Source of the DNA: Phycisphaerales bacterium | GTDB lineage: Bacteria; Planctomycetota; Phycisphaerae; Phycisphaerales; UBA1924 | Assembly (NCBI GenBank): GCA_030680655.1 | Contig: JAUXUZ010000524.1 | Coordinates: forward strand, 1-11,662 | DNA: 11,662 nt | Direction of reading: 5' to 3' | In this document: piece after piece, positions 1-5,251 of the stretch | How the letters are laid out: every line of letters begins with the position of its first letter | Position numbering within the stretch: position 1 is the stretch's first letter | Program-made: the position numbers and the translations under genes | Notes under the pieces: generated by a model | Told to the model about the DNA's origin: nothing | The model's input: only the letters and a program-made list of their open reading frames with translations | The model's database searches: none

Positions 1-1
1 G

Positions 2-880
2 CTGCGCATGGTGCCGCTGGACACCAAGGGGCGGTCGATCGAGCTGGTATCGTGGAACCTGCCCGTCGCCAACGAGAGCCGCACGGGTGTGTACGAGGTG
101 GACCGGCGGAGCGTGCTGGTGCCGCTGGCGGCGCTGCAGGAGCGCATGAAGATGAGCGCCAGCCTGGTGGCGCCGAAGAACGTGGACCCGTACGACCGGC
201 CGCCGGACCTTTCGAACGCCCAGGTTGATCCGGCGCGGGTGAACACCGTGCTGGTGCGGGCGAAGCCGGGCGTGAGCCCCGATGCGCTCCGCGAGCGCGT
301 GCTGAAGGTGTACGAGAAGTTCGCCGCCGACTTTGCGGGCAAGGTCCCCCCCTTCAGCGCCATGAGCAACGACAACACCCAGCTGATTAAGACCTGGGAG
401 ATGCAGAACGCGATGTTCGTGGGCGCGGTGAAGAAGGAGACGGCGGTGGTCCTCACGCTGCTGTCGCTGATCTGGCTGGTGTGCGCGGTGCTGATCATGT
501 CGATCTTCTGGGCGATGATCAGCGAGAAGACCAAGGACATCGGCATCCTGCGCGCGGTGGGAGCGAGCGGGTGGGGCGTGGCGGGGTTGTGGCTTCTGTA
601 CGGCCTGGCGATCGGCGTGGCGGGGGTGCTGATCGGGACAGCGCTCGCCTACCTGATCGTGACGAACATCAACCCGATCCACGAGTGGATGGGGGCGCGG
701 TTTGGCATCAGCGTCTGGGACCCGCGGGTCTACTACTTCGCGGAGATCCCCAACAAGGTTGTTCCGGCCCGGGCCGCGATCGTCGCGGCGAGCGGGGTGT
801 TCTTCAGTGTCGTCGGCGCGGTGATCCCCGCGGCCCGCGCGGCGTTTATGCACCCGGTGAAAGCGTTGCGATTTGAGTAG
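2..880 (+). CDS. ABC transporter permease, FtsX/MacB/LolC-E type (5' end cut by window)
   Basis: Partial gene: the frame is open to the left edge, so the true start lies upstream. What remains is the end of the large periplasmic domain and the three last membrane helices of an FtsX-type permease. Numbering from the first in-window ATG (position 8), helices lie near residues 146-171, 191-218 and 256-275. Straight after the first comes a KTKDIGILRAVGAS segment (174-187), the cytoplasmic coupling region typical of MacB/LolC/LolE proteins. The C-terminus has the family's P-A-A-R-A…P-V-K-A-L-R-F-E ending. It sits just ahead of a LolD-like ATPase, so the two very probably form one transporter: lipoprotein release to the outer membrane (Lol) or MacB-like export. 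The sequence does not say which. Family confidence is high, substrate unknown. Confidence 0.9.
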   Translation: MRMVPLDTKGRSIELVSWNLPVANESRTGVYEVDRRSVLVPLAALQERMKMSASLVAPKNVDPYDRPPDLSNAQVDPARVNTVLVRAKPGVSPDALRERVLKVYEKFAADFAGKVPPFSAMSNDNTQLIKTWEMQNAMFVGAVKKETAVVLTLLSLIWLVCAVLIMSIFWAMISEKTKDIGILRAVGASGWGVAGLWLLYGLAIGVAGVLIGTALAYLIVTNINPIHEWMGARFGISVWDPRVYYFAEIPNKVVPARAAIVAASGVFFSVVGAVIPAARAAFMHPVKALRFE

Positions 881-885
881 GAGAG

Positions 886-925
886 GGATCGAGGGATCAA
901 GGCATCAAGGGATCAAGGGATCAAG
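886..925. repeat. Left array: five tandem 8-base units GGATCRAG
   Basis: Five consecutive units at 886-893, 894-901, 902-909, 910-917 and 918-925 read GGATCGAG, GGATCAAG, GCATCAAG, GGATCAAG, GGATCAAG. They start 5 bases after the permease stop. Their reverse complement (CTTGATCC) matches units of the array at 979-1042, so transcripts could fold into a long imperfect hairpin. Confidence 0.85.
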
Positions 926-978
926 AAGAATGAAGACAGCCGATCTCTCGTGTCACGCCCTTCTTTGCCTTACTTCTT

Positions 979-1042
979 CTCGATCCCTTGCTCCCTCGAT
1001 CCCTTGCTCCCTCGGTCCCTTGATCCCTTCCCCCCTTCCCCT
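979..1042. repeat. Right array: eight 8-base pyrimidine-rich units, inverted relative to the left array
   Basis: Units with 8-base spacing: CTCGATCC, CTTGCTCC, CTCGATCC, CTTGCTCC, CTCGGTCC, CTTGATCC, then two degenerate units CTTCCCCC and CTTCCCCT. The array ends 3 bases before the ATPase start codon and takes the place where a Shine-Dalgarno would be; no purine-rich ribosome site is present. The open frame upstream of 1046 translates this repeat (S-L-D-P-L-L-P-like), which can mislead gene callers into a longer N-terminus. Confidence 0.8.
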
Positions 1043-1045
1043 CCC

Positions 1046-1750
1046 ATGCCTTACCTCTCCGCTACCAACGTGCACAAGACCTACAAGCTCAAGCGGCACC
1101 GCATCCCGGTGCTGCGTGGTGCGTCGGTGAGCGTGGAGAAGGGTGAGTTCGTGGCGATCGTCGGCGCGACCGGCAGCGGCAAAAGCACGCTCTTGCACCT
1201 GCTTGGCGGGCTGGACCGGCCGGACCGAGACACCGCGGATCAGCAGAGCGACATTACCTTCGGCGGCACATCGTTCAAGTCGATGTGGGGCCGGCGGCTG
1301 GACCGCTACCGCGCCGAGTCGGTCGGGTTCGTCTTCCAGTTTTACCACCTGCTCCCCGAGTTGAACATCCTCGAGAACGTCTGCCTCGCGGCGATGGTGA
1401 ACAAGGGGCGGCTGAGGTACGACAAGGCGGCGGCGACGGCGAAGGCGGAGGCACTGCTCGCCGAGCTGGGCCTCTCACACCGGCTCGGCCACCGCAGCGG
1501 CGAGCTCTCGGGCGGTGAGCGTCAGCGCGTGGCGCTGGCCCGTGCCTTGATCAATGACCCGCCGCTGCTGCTGGCCGACGAGCCGACGGGCAACCTCGAC
1601 GCCAAGACCGGCGGCGGGATCATGGACCAGCTGTTGGCGCACCGGAAAGCAACCGGCCAGACGATGGTGATCGTGACGCACTCGGCGGAAGTGGCAGCGC
1701 GGGCTGATCGCGTGGTGCGGCTGGTTGAGGGGCGGGTTGTTAACGAGTAA
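1046..1750 (+). CDS. ABC transporter ATP-binding protein, LolD/MacB family
   Basis: A 234-residue cytoplasmic ATPase that would power the permease encoded just upstream. All nucleotide-binding motifs are present: Walker A GATGSGKST (40-48), Q-loop Gln98, signature LSGGE (154-158), Walker B LLLADE (174-179) followed by PTGNLD, and H-loop His212. The LSGGERQRVALARAL and PTGNLD wording is typical of the LolD/MacB/FtsE branch. I chose ATG 1046 because M-P-Y-L-S-A-T-N-V-H-K-T-Y gives the normal family N-terminus and length. The frame continues back to an ATG at 950, but that extension only translates the repeat array. There is no Shine-Dalgarno, so translation may depend on the upstream gene or on unfolding of the repeat hairpin. 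Alternative names are MacB-type or generic lipoprotein-release ATPase. Confidence 0.93.
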   Translation: MPYLSATNVHKTYKLKRHRIPVLRGASVSVEKGEFVAIVGATGSGKSTLLHLLGGLDRPDRDTADQQSDITFGGTSFKSMWGRRLDRYRAESVGFVFQFYHLLPELNILENVCLAAMVNKGRLRYDKAAATAKAEALLAELGLSHRLGHRSGELSGGERQRVALARALINDPPLLLADEPTGNLDAKTGGGIMDQLLAHRKATGQTMVIVTHSAEVAARADRVVRLVEGRVVNE

Positions 1751-1770
1751 GGCAGCCGCTGTCGGTACCG

Positions 1771-1962
1771 TTACTGACCGTTCGCGCCCCACTTGCTGAT
1801 GATGCCACCGCTAGCCATCCCCAGCATCATCATGACGAACCCCAAACGCTGGTCGATCGCGACAAGACCGATCGAGGCAACCACCACGCCACCGAGCACC
1901 CAATAAGCCACCGGGTGGCGGCGTTGGGCGGCGATGTGAATCTGGCGGGCGGTCTGGGCCAT
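1771..1962 (-). CDS. Small two-helix membrane protein, unknown function
   Basis: A 63-residue protein I do not recognise. A basic N-terminus (R-Q-I-H-I-A-A-Q-R-R-H) leads into a hydrophobic helix at about 20-36. A short polar turn (D-Q-R) separates it from a second Met/Gly-rich helix at about 40-56, and the tail is K-W-G-A-N-G-Q. This would place a hairpin in the inner membrane. Support that it is real: a TAAACT hexamer six bases before the ATG matches the start architecture of four other genes here, and the hydrophobic pattern is clean. It converges with the ATPase gene (20-base gap) and diverges from the dihydrouridine synthase. Function cannot be inferred. Confidence 0.62.
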   Translation of the reverse strand: MAQTARQIHIAAQRRHPVAYWVLGGVVVASIGLVAIDQRLGFVMMMLGMASGGIISKWGANGQ

Positions 1963-1968
1963 GTCGCT

Positions 1969-1998
1969 AGTTTATCGCCAAATTTCCGCCGTTGCCAG
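1969..1998 (-). promoter_or_regulatory. Candidate leaderless promoter of the small membrane protein gene
   Basis: On the minus strand, CTGGCA (1998-1993; 4 of 6 to TTGACA) is followed after 18 bases by TAAACT (1974-1969; a good TAnnnT -10). Six bases then lead to the ATG at 1962. Transcription starting at the usual distance would begin at or next to the start codon. Confidence 0.5.
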
Positions 1999-2011
1999 CA
2001 ATCCCTATCCT
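1983..2011 (+). promoter_or_regulatory. Candidate leaderless promoter of the dihydrouridine synthase gene
   Basis: TATCCT at 2006-2011 lies five bases before the GTG at 2017. A weak TTTCCG at 1983-1988 (3 of 6 to TTGACA) sits 17 bases upstream. No Shine-Dalgarno is visible. The site overlaps the divergent promoter of the small membrane protein gene. Confidence 0.42.
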
Positions 2012-2016
2012 TCACC

Positions 2017-3102
2017 GTGCTGCGAATCGGCCCCGTCCAACTGAAGACAAACCTGCTGCTGGCCCCCATCGCGGGGTACTGCGATCTCGCGTTCCGCACG
2101 ATCTGCCGCGAGCAGGGAGGGCTGGGATTGGCGTCGACCGACCTGCTCTCGCCGCAGGGCCTGCTGCGCGGCACGGCAACGAGCCTTGACCTCGCGCAGA
2201 CCAACGACTTCGACAAGCCGATCTGCATGCAGCTCTACGGCGGCGACCCGGCGATCATGGCCGAAGGGGCGCTGTGGGCCGTGAAGCACGGCGCGACGGT
2301 CGTTGACATCAACATGGGGTGCCCGGTCGACAAGGTGACCAAGAAGGACGGCGGCTCGCGGCTGCTGTGCATCCCCGACACGGCTGAGGAGATCGTCAGG
2401 GCGTGCGTTCGCGTGCTCGAGCCGCTGGGTGTGCCGCTGACGTGCAAGATGCGGCTGGGGTGGTTTGATGACCAGCCTGTGGCTTCATGGCTCGCGCCGC
2501 GGCTGATCGATGCGGGCGTGTGCGCCGTCACGATCCACGGGCGGACCACGCAGCAGAAATTCCAGGGTGAGGTGAACCACGACGGCATCGCCCGCGTGGT
2601 GGAGGCGGTGGGGAACCACTGCAAGGCCGCGGGGCACACGGTGCCGGTGATCGGCAACGGCGACGTGCGTCAGCCGCAGGACGCGGTGAACATGCTCCGC
2701 CGCACGGGGTGCGCGGGCGTGATGATCGGGCGCGGGGCGCTCAGCACACCATGGCTCTTCCGCGACTCGTGGGCGGCGATCAACAATCAGCCGATCCCCG
2801 CCGAGCCGACGACCGCTGAGAAACTCGACATCATCCGGCGCTACTTCGCGCTCATGATCCAGACCCGCGATGAGCACTACGCCATGTTCCAGATCCGCCG
2901 GCGCATGAGCTGGTTCGGCAAGCGTCTCGGGCAGGAGCTCGATCCGCGCGGCCGCCCGGTGGGGTGCAAGCCGCTCAAAGAGGCCGTCCGCGTCGCCAAG
3001 TCGCCGGCCGAGGTGCTCGATCGCCTCGCCGAGTTTGAGGCGGGGGGGCTTCGGGGCGGGATGGAGGTCGGCGAGATCGAGCACGACGCGGCGGCCCGCT
3101 GA
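2017..3102 (+). CDS. dus: tRNA-dihydrouridine synthase (Dus family)
   Basis: Flavin enzyme that uses NADPH to reduce specific uridines of tRNA to dihydrouridine, in the cytoplasm; about 361 residues. The N-terminus V/M-L-R-I-G-P-V-Q-L-K-T-N-L-L-L-A-P-I-A-G is the classic Dus opening with the FMN-binding A-P-x-A-G. The active-site motif DINMGCP places the catalytic cysteine at residue 102, followed by V-D-K-V-x-x-K-x-G-G-S. K144 (CKMRLGW) and H174 (TIHGRT) match the FMN- and substrate-contacting positions, then come GNGDV and GRGALSTPWLF. The motif wording is closest to DusB, but the subfamily and target uridine are not certain. The GTG at 2017 gives the family's normal N-terminus and has a -10-like hexamer just upstream. 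A longer frame from ATG 1915 would overlap the divergent gene and adds unconserved residues. Confidence 0.92.
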   Translation: MLRIGPVQLKTNLLLAPIAGYCDLAFRTICREQGGLGLASTDLLSPQGLLRGTATSLDLAQTNDFDKPICMQLYGGDPAIMAEGALWAVKHGATVVDINMGCPVDKVTKKDGGSRLLCIPDTAEEIVRACVRVLEPLGVPLTCKMRLGWFDDQPVASWLAPRLIDAGVCAVTIHGRTTQQKFQGEVNHDGIARVVEAVGNHCKAAGHTVPVIGNGDVRQPQDAVNMLRRTGCAGVMIGRGALSTPWLFRDSWAAINNQPIPAEPTTAEKLDIIRRYFALMIQTRDEHYAMFQIRRRMSWFGKRLGQELDPRGRPVGCKPLKEAVRVAKSPAEVLDRLAEFEAGGLRGGMEVGEIEHDAAAR

Positions 3103-3128
3103 CGTTCCGCGGATGCGCCGAAGAATTG

Positions 3129-3153
3129 AAAAAGCCGCCCGTGCCTGCGGGCG
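3129..3153 (-). terminator. Rho-independent terminator of the beta-barrel gene
   Basis: Read on the minus strand, a perfect 6-bp stem CGCCCG / CGGGCG with a six-base loop (arms 3148-3153 and 3136-3141) is followed by GC and five T residues (plus-strand A run 3129-3133). It lies 40 bases past the stop of the minus-strand gene and 27 past the dus stop, between convergent genes. Confidence 0.72.
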
Positions 3154-3192
3154 CGGACGGCAAGAGCCCCCTTCGGAGCTGGGAAGAGAGGC

Positions 3193-4077
3193 TCAGAACG
3201 TGTACACGACCGAGAAGGTCAGGCGGGTGCCGAACAGGTCGGTGGTGTTGTCTGTGAGCGCGAACTCGTATGCGCCGCGGAGGGCCACGCTGTTGCCGAG
3301 CCGGAACTCGGCGCCGAGCCCCGCCGAGACGGTTGCGTCGGCGCCCGTGCCGCCGAGGTTCAGTACGTCGGCGCCGTTGAGGGCGAGCCCGGTGGAGCTG
3401 TCGTTGATGATGTGGTAGCCGTTCACCTCCACCACCGGGCTGAAGAGGTCGCTGACGCGATAGTCGGCCCGGAGGTGCCAGCTCAGCACGTCGCAGTTGC
3501 CGTTGTCGTCGTTCGCGCCGCTGGTGCTGATCCGGTAGTTCAGTGTCGCGCCGGTGTGCAGCCTGTCGAAACCCTTGTCGATCGACGCCCACAGCCGAAC
3601 CTCGCTGTCGTTCTGCAGGGCGCTGCTCTCCCCGAAGCGGAACTCGTAGCCAACGCCCGCGGCGGCGTAGAGCTGGTTCGCTTCGTCGCGCAGGAACTGC
3701 CACTTGATGCCGGCGGCGACGTCGTTCCATCCGTCGGTTTCAACCGCGCCGTTCATGTCGAGGTACCCGTCCTTGTACGCGACAAGCTGGAGGCTCTCGG
3801 TCAACGCAACGCGGACCTGCGCCGCGTAGACCGAGGCGGTGGAACTCGCCGGGCCGATCGCGTCGCTGTTGAACTTGTGGTAGACGTACCAGACGCGCAC
3901 GTCGGTCGTCACCATCGAGTTCTCGTGGTAGTAGGGGCTGGTGACGGGCGCGACGACCTGGTGGTTGCCTTCCAACGCCTTCAGCGTGCCGCCGAAGATC
4001 GGCTGCAGATCGGCGAACGCTGAGCCGGAGAGTGCTGCGGCAGCGACGAGCGCGAGTGGTGTGATTCGAGAGCCCAT
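3193..4077 (-). CDS. Secreted outer-membrane beta-barrel (porin-like) protein
   Basis: A 294-residue exported protein. The N-terminus M-G-S-R-I-T-P-L-A-L-V-A-A-A-A-L-S-G-S-A-F-A is a standard Sec signal peptide, with cleavage likely after A-F-A before D-L-Q-P. The mature part is a run of amphipathic beta strands, for example L-Q-L-V-A-Y-K-D-G-Y, V-G-Y-E-F-R-F-G and V-A-L-R-G-A-Y-E-F-A-L. It ends F-S-V-V-Y-T-F, with the terminal Phe expected of proteins inserted by the BAM complex. ATG 4077 is chosen because AAGGAG lies six bases upstream and the signal peptide starts there; the open frame extends to 4236, but those residues are unlike a protein start. No specific porin family is recognised and the cargo is unknown. 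It is monocistronic, with its own promoter and terminator. Confidence 0.83.
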   Translation of the reverse strand: MGSRITPLALVAAAALSGSAFADLQPIFGGTLKALEGNHQVVAPVTSPYYHENSMVTTDVRVWYVYHKFNSDAIGPASSTASVYAAQVRVALTESLQLVAYKDGYLDMNGAVETDGWNDVAAGIKWQFLRDEANQLYAAAGVGYEFRFGESSALQNDSEVRLWASIDKGFDRLHTGATLNYRISTSGANDDNGNCDVLSWHLRADYRVSDLFSPVVEVNGYHIINDSSTGLALNGADVLNLGGTGADATVSAGLGAEFRLGNSVALRGAYEFALTDNTTDLFGTRLTFSVVYTF

Positions 4078-4083
4078 TTCGAT

Positions 4084-4089
4084 CTCCTT
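4084..4089 (-). promoter_or_regulatory. Strong Shine-Dalgarno AAGGAG fixing the beta-barrel gene start
   Basis: Minus-strand AAGGAG followed by six bases (ATCGAA) and then the ATG at 4077. This is the best ribosome binding site in the window and shows that the host does use Shine-Dalgarno initiation for some genes. Confidence 0.85.
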
Positions 4090-4101
4090 AAAAATACTAA
4101 C

Positions 4102-4115
4102 GGACCATATAGTCC
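4102..4115. promoter_or_regulatory. Palindrome overlapping the -10: possible operator
   Basis: GGACCATATAGTCC is palindromic except for one base pair (4106/4111). It covers the candidate -10 of the beta-barrel gene, a classic position for a repressor site. With one copy and no known regulator nearby, this is only a suggestion. Confidence 0.3.
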
Positions 4116-4135
4116 ACAAACTATCGGAGCTTGAA
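4106..4135 (-). promoter_or_regulatory. Candidate sigma-70-type promoter of the beta-barrel gene
   Basis: Minus strand: TTCAAG (4135-4130), an 18-base spacer, then TATATG (4111-4106). The leader to the ATG would be about 20-25 bases, enough to hold the AAGGAG site. The local sequence is clearly richer in A+T than its surroundings. Confidence 0.45.
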
Positions 4136-4285
4136 GTAGGAGCATATCGGCTATTCTGACCACTTTCTAGCAATAGCAACGGATAAGCCAGTCGTGTGCA
4201 TTCCTCCTTGCGAAGCTCGGTGCGTGATGCCGCCAATCCGCCGTAGTTCCACCATGCCTTTCAGGCGGACAAGCCCCCCGTACGG

Positions 4286-4315
4286 GTGATCGGGTGCGGC
4301 CCACTTCCCTATCCT
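4286..4315 (+). promoter_or_regulatory. Candidate leaderless promoter of the ferredoxin-iscX operon
   Basis: GTGATC (4286-4291; 3 of 6 to TTGACA), an 18-base spacer, then TATCCT (4310-4315), six bases before ATG 4322. The ten bases around the -10 (CCCTATCCT) repeat those before the dus gene at 2003-2011. No Shine-Dalgarno is present. Confidence 0.47.
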
Positions 4316-4321
4316 GCTCCC

Positions 4322-4729
4322 ATGCACGTTCGGACCATCGATCCCGTTACCGCCACCGTTCACCTCCGTGTGCTCATGGAGGACCCCCAGAGCCTGACTG
4401 GCAAGAAGGATGCGGAGGTCACCATCAAGGCGCACAAGGGGATGAACATCCTCGAGGCCTGTATGGCAAGTGGGATCAACATCGAGCACGCCTGCGGCGG
4501 TGTCTGCGCCTGCTCGACGTGCCACGTGTACCTTGAAGCCGGTGCCAAGGACGTCAGCGAAGCGACCGAGGCAGAAGAGGACCGCGTGGAGGAAGCGCCC
4601 GGGCTGCAGCGCAACAGCCGCCTCTCGTGCCAGTGTGAACTCAAGGGCGACGGCCCGGTGACGATCCGTGTTCCCTCCTGGAACCGTAACGCCGTCAAAG
4701 AAGACGCCGACCACCACGACGATCACTGA
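4322..4729 (+). CDS. fdx: [2Fe-2S] ferredoxin, Isc/adrenodoxin type
   Basis: A 135-residue cytoplasmic electron carrier of the kind that serves iron-sulfur cluster assembly. The cluster ligands are Cys58, Cys64, Cys67 and Cys103, in the pattern C-x5-C-x2-C-x35-C, within H-A-C-G-G-V-C-A-C-S-T-C and R-L-S-C-Q. This spacing is the same as in E. coli Fdx and adrenodoxin. A further Cys62 lies between ligands. The C-terminal tail K-E-D-A-D-H-H-D-D-H is rich in His and Asp and could bind metal; it is not part of the family core. ATG 4322 is preferred to the in-frame ATG at 4286 because a -10-like hexamer ends six bases before it. iscX follows after 35 bases, which fixes the Isc assignment. No other isc gene is in the window. 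Confidence 0.93.
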   Translation: MHVRTIDPVTATVHLRVLMEDPQSLTGKKDAEVTIKAHKGMNILEACMASGINIEHACGGVCACSTCHVYLEAGAKDVSEATEAEEDRVEEAPGLQRNSRLSCQCELKGDGPVTIRVPSWNRNAVKEDADHHDDH

Positions 4730-4764
4730 GCCGCCACCGCACCGGCTCGTACGGAATCCCCGTC

Positions 4765-4998
4765 ATGTCCATCGACACCTTCGGCTGGCTCGATACCGAC
4801 GAGATCGCTGAGAAACTCGCCGCGGCGTTCGCCGGGCGCGACCCGCTCCGCGTCCGGTTTACCGAGCTCCGCGCGCTCGTCGAGGCCCTCCCCGGCTTCA
4901 CGCCAGACCCAGATCACCCCGTCAACGAGAAGATCCTCGAAACGATCCAGGCGGAGTGGTACCGCATCAGGCAGGGAACGCCGCGGGACGACGATTGA
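4765..4998 (+). CDS. iscX: Iron-sulfur assembly protein IscX
   Basis: A small acidic protein (77 residues; E. coli IscX has 66) that in E. coli binds the cysteine desulfurase IscS and iron and tunes cluster assembly. The family pattern is clear: W-L-D-x-x-E-I-A-E-K-L near the start (8-18), D-P-L-R-V-R-F-T-E-L in the middle, then F-T-P-D-P and N-E-K-I-L-E-T-I-Q-x-x-W. The IscS- and iron-contact acidic residues appear kept, and the C-terminus ends R-D-D-D. It lies 35 bases after the ferredoxin gene, almost certainly co-transcribed. No strong ribosome site precedes ATG 4765. The cognate IscS/IscU must be elsewhere. Confidence 0.9.
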   Translation: MSIDTFGWLDTDEIAEKLAAAFAGRDPLRVRFTELRALVEALPGFTPDPDHPVNEKILETIQAEWYRIRQGTPRDDD

Positions 4999-5018
4999 GC
5001 GAACCACACTGCTCGCAT

Positions 5019-5053
5019 GGGGGTGAGGGGAGGGGTGGGGGTGGGGGTGGGGG
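5019..5053 (+). repeat. G-run tract with G-quadruplex potential
   Basis: Six runs of four or five G (5019-5023, 5027-5030, 5032-5035, 5037-5041, 5043-5047, 5049-5053) are separated by one to three bases, mostly single T. This satisfies the usual intramolecular G-quadruplex pattern. It starts 20 bases after the iscX stop, in the 253-base gap before the haloperoxidase gene. On the plus strand it would sit in the 3' end of the fdx-iscX transcript. The rest of this gap (to about 5195) shows nothing I can name. Confidence 0.7.
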
Positions 5054-5198
5054 TCGTTTCGCCGTGGGGTGCCCGTTGCGGCGATCGAGCGGGGCAGCCC
5101 GGTGCGGCCGCTAACCTCCGTTGCGCTCTGCGAGTTGGCCGATCGGCTGATTTCCGGCGAACCAGGCCCTAAAGGTCGCCCCAATTCCGCTCCGCGGC

Positions 5199-5245
5199 TT
5201 GCATTTGGGCCACTATCTGTACACTCATAGCAGTTACTTGGAGAG
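5199..5245 (+). promoter_or_regulatory. Weak candidate promoter and Shine-Dalgarno of the haloperoxidase gene
   Basis: TTGCAT (5199-5204) and TACACT (5220-5225) resemble -35 and -10 boxes, but the spacer is only 15 bases, so the promoter call is weak. GGAGAG (5240-5245) ends six bases before ATG 5252 and is a credible ribosome binding site. Confidence 0.4.
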
Positions 5246-5251
5246 CCGACC

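Noticed and set aside
886..1042. CRISPR array
   Set aside because: Units are 8 bases with no spacers, and the two halves are inverted; this is a simple tandem repeat pair, with no cas genes.
950..1045. N-terminal extension of the LolD-like ATPase to ATG 950
   Set aside because: The extra 32 residues translate the 8-base repeat array and have no counterpart in the family; the normal N-terminus begins at ATG 1046.
1915..2016. N-terminal extension of the dihydrouridine synthase to ATG 1915
   Set aside because: It would overlap the divergent small gene by 48 bases and adds residues before the canonical L-R-I-G opening; GTG 2017 fits better.
2975..3730. Arg-rich minus-strand open frame of 251 codons
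   Set aside because: It is the shifted-frame shadow of the beta-barrel gene running into the dus gene, with composition typical of non-coding frames.
4078..4236. Extension of the beta-barrel protein to 4236
   Set aside because: It would bury the signal peptide inside the protein; the AAGGAG site and signal peptide both place the start at 4077.
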